From NCBI RefSeq assembly GCF_000472525.1, contig NZ_KI421431.1:194987-258986 (forward strand): 64,000 nt of DNA, written 5' to 3'. Positions 39,201-48,904 of the stretch are shown in pieces. Below the pieces are notes generated by a model, which was given only the letters and a program-made list of their open reading frames with translations, was not told the origin of the DNA and did not search any database. Position numbers and translations under genes: made by a program. Each line of letters starts with the position of its first letter. Positions within the stretch are counted from its first letter, which is position 1. The DNA is from Paraburkholderia dilworthii. GTDB lineage: Bacteria; Pseudomonadota; Gammaproteobacteria; Burkholderiales; Burkholderiaceae.

Positions 39201-40100
39201 GTGCCCATAGTCGCTTTCCCTTCTCCCACCATCCCTGAGCCGTTGCAATGCGGCCGGTTCAAGCTGAGCTTCGAGCGCCCGCTGGTCATGGGCATCCTGA
39301 ACGTCACGCCTGATTCTTTCTCCGACGGGGGCCAGTACGCGATACGCGGCGATGCGTTGCGCCAGGCCGAACGCATGCTGCTCGAAGGTGCGGACATCAT
39401 CGACATCGGCGGAGAATCGACCCGCCCTGGCGCGCCGCCAGTGCCGCTCGATGAGGAGCTCGAACGCGTGATCCCGCTGGTCGAGCAACTGCGCGGGGCC
39501 AATGTGCCGCTTTCCGTCGACACTTATAAGCCCGAAGTAATGCGGCACGCGCTCGCCGCGGGTGCCGATCTGATCAACGACATCTGGGGCTTTCGCATGG
39601 CCGGCGCCGTCGATGCGGTCCGCGAAAGCAACTGCGGTCTGTGCGTAATGCACATGCTCGGCGAGCCGCAGACCATGCAACTGGGCGAACCGGCTTACGA
39701 AGATGTCGTAGGCGAAGTCCGGCAGTTCCTGGAAGAACAGGTGGCGGTGCTGAGGCAAGCAGGCATCGCACGAGAGCGTATCAGCGTCGATCCCGGCTTT
39801 GGTTTCGGCAAGGCAGTGGTCGAGCATAATTACGCGCTGCTCGCGTGTCTGCCGGACACCGCGCCGCGGGCCGAGCCGCCGTATCCGATTCTCGCCGGCA
39901 TGTCGCGCAAATCGATGATCGGCGCGGTCACAGGGCGACCGGCGCCGGAGCGTATCGCGGGCAGCATCGCCGCGGCCGTGTGCGCCGCGGAGCGGGGTGC
40001 TGCGATCCTGCGCGTGCACGATGTCGCGCAAACAGTAGATGCATTGAAAGTATGGGCAGCTTTGCGCGATGCGGCGAATCACGCCGACGCGCGCGGTTGA
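39201..40100 (+). CDS. folP: Dihydropteroate synthase
   Basis: Joins p-aminobenzoate and dihydropterin pyrophosphate in folate synthesis; the target of sulfonamides. The 299-residue TIM-barrel protein has MGILNVTPDSFSDGG (residues 30-44) and IDIGGESTRPGA, plus the C-terminal motif with MSRKSMIG and RVHDV. The start is GTG 39201. It precedes glmM with 28 bases between, the usual folP-glmM pair. Confidence 0.97.
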   Translation: MPIVAFPSPTIPEPLQCGRFKLSFERPLVMGILNVTPDSFSDGGQYAIRGDALRQAERMLLEGADIIDIGGESTRPGAPPVPLDEELERVIPLVEQLRGANVPLSVDTYKPEVMRHALAAGADLINDIWGFRMAGAVDAVRESNCGLCVMHMLGEPQTMQLGEPAYEDVVGEVRQFLEEQVAVLRQAGIARERISVDPGFGFGKAVVEHNYALLACLPDTAPRAEPPYPILAGMSRKSMIGAVTGRPAPERIAGSIAAAVCAAERGAAILRVHDVAQTVDALKVWAALRDAANHADARG

Positions 40101-40128
40101 GTCCAAAAGCCAAGGAGGAACATAAAAG

Positions 40129-41487
40129 ATGGCACGTCGTTATTTCGGCACGGACGGAATTCGGGGCAAGGTCGGCGAAGGACCCATTACGCCGGAATTT
40201 GTATTACGGCTCGGCTATGCGGCCGGCAAGGTGCTGGTCGGCGCGGACCGCTGGGCGCGCACGGGCACGAGGCCCACGGTGCTGATCGGTAAGGACACGC
40301 GAGTGTCGGGCTATATGCTCGAGGCCGCGCTCGAAGCGGGTTTTTCTGCGGCCGGTGTGGACGTGATGCTGGCCGGCCCGATGCCCACGCCGGGCATCGC
40401 CTATCTGACGCGCGCGTTGCGGCTTGCTGCGGGCGTGGTTATCAGCGCGTCGCACAATCCGTATTACGACAACGGCATCAAGTTTTTTTCCGCCGACGGC
40501 AACAAGCTGCCGGACGAGGTGGAATCGCAGATCGAAGAACAACTGGAGCAGCCGCTTGCCTGTGCGGCGTCGGAGCAGCTGGGCAAGGCGCGGCGTCTCG
40601 ACGACGCTGCCGGCCGTTACATCGAATTCTGCAAGAGCACTTTTCCGGCGGCGTTCGATTTGCGTGGACTCAAACTGGTGGTCGATTGCGCGCATGGCGC
40701 CGCGTATGACGTCGCGCCGCACGTCTTTCATGAACTCGGTGCGGAGATCATTCCGATCGGCGTCGCGCCGAACGGCTTCAATATCAACGACGGCGTCGGC
40801 GCAACCGCGCCGGATGCGCTGGTGCGGGCGGTGCGGGCCAATCATGCCGACCTCGGCATTGCGCTCGATGGAGACGCCGACCGTTTGCAGGTCGTCGACG
40901 CGGCGGGGCGTCTGTATAACGGTGACGAACTGCTGTACGTGCTGGTGAAGGACCGTATCGCGACCGACGGCAAGGTGGAAGGCGCAGTCGGCACGTTGAT
41001 GACCAATATGGCCGTTGAGGTCGCGTTGCAGGCGGCCGGCGTGAAGTTCGTGCGCGCGGCAGTGGGCGATCGCTACGTGCTCGAACAGTTGCGCGAGCAC
41101 GGCTGGCAGCTCGGCGCGGAGGGTTCGGGGCATATTCTGTCGCTCGATCGCCATTCCACTGGAGACGGCATTGTCTCCGCGTTGCTCGTGCTTGCTGCCA
41201 TGAAGCGCAGCGACAAGACGCTCGCCGAACTGCTCGACGGCGTCACGCTGTTCCCCCAAAAACTGATCAATGTGCGAATGAAACCGGACGCGGACTGGAA
41301 GGGCAGCGACACGATCCGGCGCGCCATCGGCAACGCTGAAGACGCACTCAACGGCCGCGGACGCGTGCTGATTCGCGCTTCGGGCACGGAGCCGGTGCTA
41401 CGCGTGATGGTGGAGGCGGAACAGGTCGAGGATGCGGTTCGCCACGCCGAATCGATTGCGGCTGCGGTGAAGCAGGCGACAGCTTAA
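40129..41487 (+). CDS. glmM: Phosphoglucosamine mutase
   Basis: Interconverts glucosamine-6-phosphate and glucosamine-1-phosphate on the way to UDP-GlcNAc for peptidoglycan and LPS. The 452-residue protein starts with [11 protein letters not shown], carries the active-site phosphoserine S108 in [12 protein letters not shown], the metal loop DGDADR and the sugar-binding GEGSGH-like EGSGHIL. AAGGAGG precedes ATG 40129. Confidence 0.98.
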   Translation: MARRYFGTDGIRGKVGEGPITPEFVLRLGYAAGKVLVGADRWARTGTRPTVLIGKDTRVSGYMLEAALEAGFSAAGVDVMLAGPMPTPGIAYLTRALRLAAGVVISASHNPYYDNGIKFFSADGNKLPDEVESQIEEQLEQPLACAASEQLGKARRLDDAAGRYIEFCKSTFPAAFDLRGLKLVVDCAHGAAYDVAPHVFHELGAEIIPIGVAPNGFNINDGVGATAPDALVRAVRANHADLGIALDGDADRLQVVDAAGRLYNGDELLYVLVKDRIATDGKVEGAVGTLMTNMAVEVALQAAGVKFVRAAVGDRYVLEQLREHGWQLGAEGSGHILSLDRHSTGDGIVSALLVLAAMKRSDKTLAELLDGVTLFPQKLINVRMKPDADWKGSDTIRRAIGNAEDALNGRGRVLIRASGTEPVLRVMVEAEQVEDAVRHAESIAAAVKQATA

Positions 41488-41648
41488 GCGGTTATCTGGA
41501 TGCGCTGGGCGGGGCCACCACCGAAGGAAGGGGCTCCGCCTTGACGTGTTCGAGCCGGTTTCCGCCAACCGGGATCACGTTCGGGCGTCATTCCAATCTG
41601 CGCGAGGCGTTTGGAGGCTGACGGTGAGGCGCCGACCGCCCATCGCCC

Positions 41649-41726
41649 AAGGTCAAGGCCAAGGCCAAGGCCACGCAAACGCAAACGAACGCAAACGCAA
41701 CGCAACCACCCAACGCCACGCCAACG
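41649..41726. repeat. Degenerate 6-7 bp repeat tract
   Basis: Three to four units of AAGGCC or AAGGTC are followed by units of CGCAAAC and CGCAAC/CCAACG-type sequence. The tract is almost free of T on the plus strand. It lies upstream of the Pho box of pstS. Confidence 0.75.
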
Positions 41727-41827
41727 TTCGCGCCCGCACTTTTTCGCCTAATCTGTACAGGCATCGCGGCGAACGCTGTCACACCGGCAATCTTTCCGCT
41801 GCAACGCCTTTCATCTTGGTAAACGCA

Positions 41828-41866
41828 CTGTCACATGCGTTTCACGGTTAGTCACGTTACTGACAC
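41828..41866 (+). promoter_or_regulatory. Pho-box repeats upstream of pstS
   Basis: CTGTCAC-ATGC-GTTTCAC (41828-41845) fits the PhoB box of two 7-bp repeats spaced by 4. Two more half-site-like repeats follow (TAGTCAC at 41849-41855, ACTGACAC at 41859-41866). PhoB, encoded six genes downstream, is the expected activator under phosphate starvation. Confidence 0.75.
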
Positions 41867-41932
41867 AAAGAGACCCTAAGCTTCGCGGTGTTCGTCTTAC
41901 TCGCTCACACCGCTCACACCTTGGAGGTTTCG

Positions 41933-42964
41933 ATGAAATTGATGCAGACCGTGTTCGCTGGCGTCGCTGGCGCGTTTTTCGCGATTACAGCGCAAGCTGC
42001 AGACATCACCGGCGCGGGCAGCACCTTTGCAGCACCCATTTACACGAAGTGGGCCGACGCTTATCAGAAGTCCGGCGGCGGCAAGGTCAACTATCAGGGT
42101 ATCGGCTCGTCGGGCGGCATCAAGCAGATCGTCGCGAAGACTGTCGATTTCGCAGGCTCCGACGCTCCGCTGAAGGACGACGAACTCGCGAAGGACGGCC
42201 TGTTCCAGTTCCCAACGGTGGTCGGCGGCGTGGTGCCGGTTGTCAACGTGCCGGGCGTGAAGCCGGCTGAACTGGTTCTGTCTGGCGAAGTGCTCGGCGA
42301 CATCTATTTGGGCAAGATCAAGAAGTGGAACGATCCGGCGATCGTTGCACTGAACCCGAAGGCAAAGCTGCCGGACACGGACATCGCCGTGGTCCGCCGC
42401 GCCGATGGTTCGGGTACCAGCTTCATCTGGACGAACTATCTGTCGAAGGTCAATACCGAATGGAAGTCGAAGGTCGGTGAAGGCTCGACGGTCAACTGGC
42501 CGACGGGTACGGGCGGCAAGGGCAACGACGGCGTCGCCGCTTTCGTGCAACGTCTGCCGGGCGCAATCGGCTATGTGGAATGGGCGTACGCGAAGCAGAA
42601 CCACATGACCTACGTCGCGCTAAAGAATTCGACGGGCACGGTAGTCGAGCCGAAGACGGAAACGTTCAAGGCAGCGGCAGCAGGCGCGGACTGGTCGAAG
42701 TCGTTCTACCAGATCCTGACGAACGAGCCGGGCAAGAATGCATGGCCGATCGTCGGCGCGACTTTCGTGCTGCTGCACACGGCGCAGGACAAGCCGGCGC
42801 AAGGCACCGAAACGCTCAAGTTCTTCGACTGGGCGTTCAAGAACGGCACGCAAGCCGCAAACGATCTGGACTACATCTCGCTGCCGGAATCGGTCGTGTC
42901 TGAAATCAAGACGCAGTGGAAGTCGAAGGTCAAGGACGCATCGGGCAAGCCGCTCGCCGAGTAA
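41933..42964 (+). CDS. pstS: Phosphate ABC transporter substrate-binding protein
   Basis: Periplasmic high-affinity phosphate receptor that delivers to PstCA. The 343-residue protein has a signal peptide ending in AQA-AD and the phosphate-site segments [19 protein letters not shown] and [15 protein letters not shown] precedes ATG 41933. It is first in the pst-pho block and is separated from pstC by 262 bases with a strong hairpin, which may let PstS be made in excess. Confidence 0.98.
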   Translation: MKLMQTVFAGVAGAFFAITAQAADITGAGSTFAAPIYTKWADAYQKSGGGKVNYQGIGSSGGIKQIVAKTVDFAGSDAPLKDDELAKDGLFQFPTVVGGVVPVVNVPGVKPAELVLSGEVLGDIYLGKIKKWNDPAIVALNPKAKLPDTDIAVVRRADGSGTSFIWTNYLSKVNTEWKSKVGEGSTVNWPTGTGGKGNDGVAAFVQRLPGAIGYVEWAYAKQNHMTYVALKNSTGTVVEPKTETFKAAAAGADWSKSFYQILTNEPGKNAWPIVGATFVLLHTAQDKPAQGTETLKFFDWAFKNGTQAANDLDYISLPESVVSEIKTQWKSKVKDASGKPLAE

Positions 42965-43005
42965 GCATTGCAGCGGCGACGACAAGCCGCGGCTGCGTGT
43001 AGGAC

Positions 43006-43035
43006 GTTGGCCGTTCTCATGCGAGGACGGCCAAC
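43006..43035 (+). other. Stem-loop between pstS and pstC
   Basis: GTTGGCCGT (43006-43014) pairs with ACGGCCAAC (43027-43035), with CTC/GAG pairing inside around ATGC. There is no T-tract, so it is more likely an mRNA-stabilising element for the pstS 3' end than a terminator. Confidence 0.6.
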
Positions 43036-43226
43036 GGCATTAACCGGCGCCAAGCGCTGAGAAAGTGGCAAAAGCAGCAGCAGAAGCAGCGCAGCAAGCC
43101 GACCGATCCGCAATAACGAACAAACGCATCAACACATCAGCGCCGCCGTAACAGCGCAGCATCAAAACGCATCACCGGCCGCGCGACATACGTCGTACGG
43201 CAACTGGAAAAGGTCCATCAGGCTCT

Positions 43227-44228
43227 ATGTCCGATATCCAACTCGCGTCAGGCGCTTCGAGGGCGACACCGCCCGGCAGCGCGTCGCAGCAGAAGGCGCC
43301 CAGCCGCGCCGGCGACGTGATCTTCGGCGGCCTTGCACGCCTCGCCGCCATCGTCACGCTGTTGCTGCTTGGCGGCATCATCGTTTCGCTGATCGTCGCT
43401 TCGATGCCGTCGATCAAACAATTCGGCCTCGGTTTCCTGTGGAGCGCCGAGTGGGATCCGCCGAGCAAGCAGTTCGGCGCGCTAGTGCCGATCTACGGCA
43501 CGATCGCCACGTCGATCATTGCACTCATCATCGCGGTGCCCGTCAGCTTCGGCATTGCGCTTTTCCTCACCGAACTCTCGCCCGCGTGGCTGCGCCGGCC
43601 GCTCGGCATCGCGATCGAACTGCTCGCCGCGATTCCGTCGATCGTGTACGGCATGTGGGGCCTGCTCGTGTTCGCGCCGATCTTCGCGACGTGGTTCGAG
43701 AAGCCGCTTGGCGCAGTGCTCGGCGGCATTCCGGTGATCGGTGCGCTGTTCCAGGGCGCGCCGATCGGCATCGGCATTCTGTGCGCGGGTGTGATCCTCG
43801 CGATCATGATCATCCCGTACATCGCTTCGGTGATGCGCGATGTGTTCGAAGTCACGCCCGTGCTGCTCAAAGAGTCGGCCTACGGCATCGGCTGCACGAC
43901 CTGGGAAGTGATGTGGAAGATCGTGCTGCCTTTCACGAAGAGCGGTGTGATCGGCGGCGTGATGCTCGGCTTGGGCCGCGCGCTCGGCGAGACGATGGCC
44001 GTGACCTTCGTGATCGGCAATACGAATCTGCTCGATAACGTGTCCCTGTTTTCTCCGGGCAACAGCATCACGTCGGCGCTCGCCAACGAATTCGCCGAAG
44101 CGGATCCGGGCCTGCATACGTCGGCGCTGATGGAACTCGGCCTCATCCTGTTCGTGATTACGTTTATCGTGCTGGCGATTTCGAAGGTCATGCTGCTTCG
44201 TCTCGAGAAAGGGGAGGGCGCGAAATGA
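43227..44228 (+). CDS. pstC: Phosphate ABC transporter permease PstC
   Basis: Inner-membrane permease that pairs with PstA. 333 residues with six hydrophobic segments and the permease EAA-type loop ([20 protein letters not shown]). The start is ATG 43227. Its stop overlaps the pstA start by ATGA. Confidence 0.97.
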   Translation: MSDIQLASGASRATPPGSASQQKAPSRAGDVIFGGLARLAAIVTLLLLGGIIVSLIVASMPSIKQFGLGFLWSAEWDPPSKQFGALVPIYGTIATSIIALIIAVPVSFGIALFLTELSPAWLRRPLGIAIELLAAIPSIVYGMWGLLVFAPIFATWFEKPLGAVLGGIPVIGALFQGAPIGIGILCAGVILAIMIIPYIASVMRDVFEVTPVLLKESAYGIGCTTWEVMWKIVLPFTKSGVIGGVMLGLGRALGETMAVTFVIGNTNLLDNVSLFSPGNSITSALANEFAEADPGLHTSALMELGLILFVITFIVLAISKVMLLRLEKGEGAK

Positions 44229-45121
44229 GCCAGTCCACCATGAACATGCCGGGTTCGAACGACGCAGCCGCGCTCGAAAAAATGCGCGTGCGTTTGCAAG
44301 GACGCCGCCGCATGCAGAACGCAATCGCGCTGACCTTGTCGCTCGCGGCGATGGCCTTTGGGCTGCTGTGGCTGGTCTGGATTCTGTACACGACGCTGCG
44401 CCTTGGCATCGGCGGATTGTCGATCGAGCTGTTCACGCAGTCCACGCCGCCGCCGAACACCGATGGCGGCGGTCTCGCCAATGCGATCGTCGGCAGCTTG
44501 ATGCTGGTCGTGCTCGCAACGTTCGTCGGCACACCGATCGGTATTCTCGCCGGCGTCTATCTCGCCGAATACGGACAGAAGGGCTGGCTCGCGAGCGTCA
44601 CGCGCTTCATCAACGACGTTCTGTTGTCGGCGCCGTCGATCGTCGTCGGTCTGTTCGTCTACGCACTGGTCGTCGCGAAGATGGGTCACTTCAGCGGTTG
44701 GGCCGGCGTATTCGCGCTCGCGCTGCTGCAAATTCCGATCGTGATCCGCACCACCGAAAACATGCTGAAGCTCGTACCGAACGCACTGCGTGAAGCCGCG
44801 TTCGCACTCGGCACGCCGAAGTGGAAGATGGTGCTGTCGATTACGCTGAAGGCGTCTATCGCGGGTATCGTCACCGGTGTGCTGCTGGCCGTCGCGCGCA
44901 TTGCCGGCGAAACCGCTCCGCTGCTCTTCACCGCGTTGTCGAACCAGTTCTTCTCGGCGGACATGAACCAGCCGGTCGCGAACCTGCCGGTGACGATCTA
45001 CAAGTTTGCGATGAGCCCGTTCGCGCAATGGCAATCGCTCGCGTGGGCCGGCGTCTTCCTGATCACGCTCGCGGTGTTGGGACTGAACATCCTCGCGCGC
45101 GCGATCTTCACGAACAAGTAA
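44225..45121 (+). CDS. pstA: Phosphate ABC transporter permease PstA
   Basis: Second permease of the Pst system, 298 residues, six membrane helices. The EAA-type loop [20 protein letters not shown] contacts PstB. A hydrophilic N-terminus of about 35 residues precedes the first helix. Overlap with pstC by four bases indicates coupled translation. Confidence 0.97.
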   Translation: MSQSTMNMPGSNDAAALEKMRVRLQGRRRMQNAIALTLSLAAMAFGLLWLVWILYTTLRLGIGGLSIELFTQSTPPPNTDGGGLANAIVGSLMLVVLATFVGTPIGILAGVYLAEYGQKGWLASVTRFINDVLLSAPSIVVGLFVYALVVAKMGHFSGWAGVFALALLQIPIVIRTTENMLKLVPNALREAAFALGTPKWKMVLSITLKASIAGIVTGVLLAVARIAGETAPLLFTALSNQFFSADMNQPVANLPVTIYKFAMSPFAQWQSLAWAGVFLITLAVLGLNILARAIFTNK

Positions 45122-45138
45122 GGGCGGAGTGTAATCCG

Positions 45139-45987
45139 ATGAACATGGCAGAAACTCAACTCAATCCGATCTCGCGTCCTACTGCGCCTGCCGGTTTCGA
45201 TCCTGCACAGAGCGGCCAGGAGCCGTCGCCGTCGCGTCCGAAGATCGAGGTCAACGATCTCAACTTCTTCTACGGCAAGTATCACGCGCTGAAGAACATC
45301 AACCTGCAGATTCCCGAAGGCAAGGTGACCGCGTTCATCGGTCCGTCGGGCTGCGGCAAGTCGACGTTGCTGCGTACCTTCAACAAGATGTACGCGCTTT
45401 ATCCGGAACAACGTGCCGAAGGCGAGATCCTGATGGACGGCGAAAACCTGCTGACCACCAAGCGCGATATTTCGCTGCTGCGCGCGCGCATCGGCATGGT
45501 GTTCCAGAAGCCGACGCCGTTTCCGATGTCGATCTACGACAACATCGCGTTCGGCGTGAAGATGTTCGAAACGCTGCCGCGCTCGGAAATGGATGACCGC
45601 GTCGAATGGGCGCTGACCAAGGCCGCGTTGTGGAACGAAGTGAAGGACAAGCTCGGCCAGAGCGGCTACGGTTTGTCGGGCGGCCAGCAGCAGCGTTTGT
45701 GCATTGCGCGCGGCATCGCGATCCGTCCGGAAGTGCTGTTGCTCGACGAGCCGTGCTCCGCGCTGGACCCGATTTCGACGGGCCGTATCGAAGAGCTGAT
45801 CGCCGAATTGAAGAGCGATTACACGGTGGTGATCGTCACGCACAACATGCAACAGGCGGCCCGGTGTTCGGACTACACTGCCTATATGTACCTCGGTGAA
45901 CTGATCGAATTCGGCGACACGGAAAAGATCTTCATCAAGCCGGTCCGCAAGGAAACCGAAGACTACATTACTGGCCGCTTCGGCTGA
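45139..45987 (+). CDS. pstB: Phosphate ABC transporter ATP-binding protein
   Basis: ATPase of the Pst importer, 282 residues. Walker A GPSGCGKS, signature LSGGQQQR, Walker [13 protein letters not shown] and the His-loop VTHNMQQA are all present. The N-terminus has about 35 extra residues before the conserved [19 protein letters not shown] 45139 is 17 bases after the pstA stop and preceded by GGAGT. Confidence 0.98.
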   Translation: MNMAETQLNPISRPTAPAGFDPAQSGQEPSPSRPKIEVNDLNFFYGKYHALKNINLQIPEGKVTAFIGPSGCGKSTLLRTFNKMYALYPEQRAEGEILMDGENLLTTKRDISLLRARIGMVFQKPTPFPMSIYDNIAFGVKMFETLPRSEMDDRVEWALTKAALWNEVKDKLGQSGYGLSGGQQQRLCIARGIAIRPEVLLLDEPCSALDPISTGRIEELIAELKSDYTVVIVTHNMQQAARCSDYTAYMYLGELIEFGDTEKIFIKPVRKETEDYITGRFG

Positions 45988-46015
45988 TCCGCCGGGCAAA
46001 ACAACGGAGTACGAC

Positions 46016-46720
46016 ATGTCCGATAAACATCTGTCCAGCCAGTTCGACGCCGACCTGAATCTGGTTTCCTCGAAGGTGCTTGAAATGGGCGGCCTCGTCG
46101 AATCGCAGATCGTCAATGCGATGCAGGCGCTCAACGAATTCGACCTCGACATCGCCGAACAGGTGATCGCCGCGGAAGAGCGCCTGAACAAGATGGAAGT
46201 TGAAATCGACGAGGAGTGCAGCAACATCATCGCGCGCCGTCAGCCGGCCGCGCGCGACCTGCGTCTTCTGATCGCGATTTCGAAGACCATCACGAACCTC
46301 GAGCGTGCCGGCGACGAAGCCGAAAAGATCGCCAAGCGCACCAAGCGTCTGATGGAAGACGGCGCGTCGCGCACCATCAATATCGCCGAGATCAAATTGT
46401 CGGGCGAAATGGCGGTGTCGATTCTGCGCCGTGCGCTCGACGCGTTCGCGCGTCTCGACACGGTGGCCGCCGCGCAGATCGTGCGCGACGACAAGGCGAT
46501 CGACGAGGAATTCCGCGCGTTCGTGCGCAAGCTTATTTCGTATATGACCGAAGATCCGCGCTCCATCTCGGTGGGCCTCGATTTTCTGTTCATCGCGAAG
46601 GCGATCGAGCGGATCGGCGACCATGCGAAGAACATCGCCGAATTCATTATTTACATCGTGAAGGGCACCGACGTGCGGCACAAGTCGCGCGACGCGCTCG
46701 AACGCGAAGCACTCAGTTAA
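46016..46720 (+). CDS. phoU: Phosphate signalling protein PhoU
   Basis: Cytoplasmic metal-binding helical protein that links Pst to PhoR and keeps PhoB off when phosphate is plentiful. The 234-residue protein shows two PhoU repeats; ERAGDEAEKIAKR and ERIGDHAKNIAEF are the paired metal-binding helices. GGAG precedes ATG 46016. It lies between pstB and phoB, so the whole signalling unit is one probable operon. Confidence 0.97.
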   Translation: MSDKHLSSQFDADLNLVSSKVLEMGGLVESQIVNAMQALNEFDLDIAEQVIAAEERLNKMEVEIDEECSNIIARRQPAARDLRLLIAISKTITNLERAGDEAEKIAKRTKRLMEDGASRTINIAEIKLSGEMAVSILRRALDAFARLDTVAAAQIVRDDKAIDEEFRAFVRKLISYMTEDPRSISVGLDFLFIAKAIERIGDHAKNIAEFIIYIVKGTDVRHKSRDALEREALS

Positions 46721-46746
46721 TCCAGAGATAAGGACCAGAGGTGCCG

Positions 46747-47448
46747 ATGCCCAGCAGCATTCTCGTCATTGAAGATGAGCCCGCAATTTCCGAACTGATT
46801 TCGGTGAATCTTCAACACGCCGGACACTGCCCGATTCGCGCGTACAACGCGGAGCAGGCGCAGAACCTGATCAGCGACGTATTGCCCGACCTCGTCCTGC
46901 TCGACTGGATGCTGCCGGGCAAATCGGGCATTGCGTTCGCGCGCGACTTGCGCAACAACGAGCGCACGAAGCACATTCCGATCATCATGCTGACCGCGCG
47001 CGGCGACGAGCAGGACAAGGTGCTCGGCCTCGAAATTGGCGCGGACGACTACGTTACCAAGCCGTTTTCGCCGAAAGAACTGATGGCGCGCATCAAGGCG
47101 GTGCTGCGTCGCCGCGCGCCGCAATTGACTGAGGACGTGGTCGCGATCAACGGGTTGAAACTCGATCCCGCAACGCATCGCGTCGCGGCCCACGCCGAAG
47201 GAAGCGAGATCAAACTCGATCTCGGCCCGACCGAATTCCGCTTGCTGCACTTCTTCATGACGCATCCGGAGCGCGTGCACAGCCGTACTCAACTGCTCGA
47301 TCAGGTGTGGGGCGATCACGTGTTCGTGGAAGAGCGCACGGTGGACGTTCATATCAAGCGTCTGCGCGCGGCGCTCAAGCCGGCCGGCTGCGATGCTATG
47401 ATCGAGACGGTCCGCGGCAGCGGCTACCGTCTGGCCAAAAGCGCTTGA
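46747..47448 (+). CDS. phoB: Phosphate regulon response regulator PhoB
   Basis: OmpR-family activator of the Pho regulon. The receiver has E9-D10-E11 and phospho-acceptor D53 (LLDWMLPG); the winged-helix DNA-binding domain ends in METVRGSGYRL-like sequence (IETVRGSGYRLAKSA). ATG 46747 begins the conserved MPSSILVIEDEP; GTG 46741 is six bases upstream, in frame. 233 residues. Confidence 0.97.
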   Translation: MPSSILVIEDEPAISELISVNLQHAGHCPIRAYNAEQAQNLISDVLPDLVLLDWMLPGKSGIAFARDLRNNERTKHIPIIMLTARGDEQDKVLGLEIGADDYVTKPFSPKELMARIKAVLRRRAPQLTEDVVAINGLKLDPATHRVAAHAEGSEIKLDLGPTEFRLLHFFMTHPERVHSRTQLLDQVWGDHVFVEERTVDVHIKRLRAALKPAGCDAMIETVRGSGYRLAKSA

Positions 47449-47494
47449 TCAATGGGCGGCGGCGCGCACGCCGTTCTCTTCCATTGTTTAGACC

Positions 47495-48808
47495 ATGAAC
47501 ATCATCTGGGCGCGCTCCATCGTTTCGATCGTGCTGCTCGCCATTCTGTGCGTGGTGGTCGGCGCATTCGTGAACCTGACGGCGGCATTGATCCTCGCGG
47601 TCTTCATGCTGCTTCTGCAGAGCCTGTTCGGCACATTCCATAAAGAGCGCTTGTGGCGTTTGCTCGACGCGCCGGTGTACGGCGAAGTGCCGAGTGCGCC
47701 GGGCATCTGGGGCGAAATCTATTACCGTTTGCATAAGCTCGCGAAGCGCTGGCACGCGCAGGTGCGCCAGGTCGAGCAGCAGCATTCGCGTTTCATTCAG
47801 GCAATTCAGGCGTCGCCTAACGGTGTCGCGATGCTCGACGATCACGATCAGATCGAGTGGTGCAACGCCATCTCCGAAGTGCATTTCGGGCTCGACGCGA
47901 AGCGCGATTTGCGTCAGCACATCACGCATCTCGTGCGTCAGCCGGATTTCGTGCGTTACCTGAACTCGCACCGCTACGAAGAAATGCTGATCATGCGCGG
48001 CATGGGCGAGAAGCGGCAGAACGTGCTTTCCGTGCAGGTATTTCCTTATGGCGAGAATCGCAAGCTGGTGCTGTCGCAAGACATTACCGAACTGGAGCGC
48101 ACCGACGCGATGCGGCGCGACTTCGTTGCCAACGTATCGCATGAACTTAAGACGCCGCTTACTGTTCTCTCCGGTTTTCTCGAGACGATGCGCGAGTTGC
48201 CGCTTGCCGAAGCCGAGCGCGCCCGTTATCTGGAACTGATGGAGCAACAAGCGTCGCGCATGCGCCATATCGTGAACGATCTGCTCGTGCTCGCCAAACT
48301 GGAGGGCGACAACAAACCGCCGAGCGATCAGATGATCGACATGCGCGCCGTATTGCGCCATTTGCGCGACGACGCCGAAAGCCTGTCGAGCGACCAGCAC
48401 AAGATCACGTTTGACGCCGACGAAGGGCTCACGGTGACGGGCGTCGAAACCGAGATTCTGAGCGCGTTCGGCAATCTGGTGACCAACGCCATTCGCTATA
48501 CGCCCGACGGCGGCGCGATCAAGGTCACCTGGCAGGCGCAAGGCGGTGTTGCCGTGTTCTCCGTCACCGACAGCGGCCTGGGCATTCCAGCCGCCGACAT
48601 TCCACGGCTAACGGAGCGTTTCTATCGAGTGGACCGCAGCCGCTCGCGTGACACGGGCGGCACGGGCCTCGGACTTGCGATCGTCAAGCATGTGCTGCAA
48701 CGGCACGATGCGCAGCTCGACGTGAGAAGCGAGGAAGGGCGCGGCAGTACTTTTACCGTGAGATTTCCGTTGTATCGTACGGCGCGGCGGCAACCGGCGC
48801 ATGCGTGA
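47495..48808 (+). CDS. phoR: Phosphate regulon sensor histidine kinase PhoR
   Basis: Membrane kinase that phosphorylates PhoB when phosphate is scarce. The 437-residue protein has two N-terminal membrane helices with a very short loop, a PAS domain (about residues 97-200), the H-box FVANVSHELKTPL with H216, and ATPase N, G1 and G2 boxes (NLVTNAIRYTPDGG, DSGLGIP, GTGLGLAIVKH). Last gene of the block; a terminator follows. Confidence 0.97.
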   Translation: MNIIWARSIVSIVLLAILCVVVGAFVNLTAALILAVFMLLLQSLFGTFHKERLWRLLDAPVYGEVPSAPGIWGEIYYRLHKLAKRWHAQVRQVEQQHSRFIQAIQASPNGVAMLDDHDQIEWCNAISEVHFGLDAKRDLRQHITHLVRQPDFVRYLNSHRYEEMLIMRGMGEKRQNVLSVQVFPYGENRKLVLSQDITELERTDAMRRDFVANVSHELKTPLTVLSGFLETMRELPLAEAERARYLELMEQQASRMRHIVNDLLVLAKLEGDNKPPSDQMIDMRAVLRHLRDDAESLSSDQHKITFDADEGLTVTGVETEILSAFGNLVTNAIRYTPDGGAIKVTWQAQGGVAVFSVTDSGLGIPAADIPRLTERFYRVDRSRSRDTGGTGLGLAIVKHVLQRHDAQLDVRSEEGRGSTFTVRFPLYRTARRQPAHA

Positions 48809-48831
48809 CATCAGGCCTCAGATCAAAGAAG

Positions 48832-48859
48832 AAAGCCCGCTAAAAGCGGGCTTTTTTTT
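48832..48859. terminator. Terminator between phoR and ppk1
   Basis: AAAGCCCGC (48832-48840) and GCGGGCTTT (48846-48854) with loop TAAAA and a T8 run. A-rich sequence on the other side means it may also serve ppk1 on the reverse strand. Confidence 0.92.
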
Positions 48860-48904
48860 GTGCGCATCATGGCCTTCACCCGCCCGCCGCAGCAAGCGAT
48901 GTCA

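Larger units (their letters stand above)
41488..41932 (+). other. glmM-pstS intergenic region
   Basis: 445 bases without a gene. From left to right: a 9-bp stem GGCGGGGCC/GGCTCCGCC (41508-41540) that may end glmM but lacks a T-tract; short-unit repeats (41649-41726); a lone CTGTCAC (41776-41782); the Pho-box repeats (41828-41866); and the pstS ribosome-binding site GGAGG. Confidence 0.6.
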
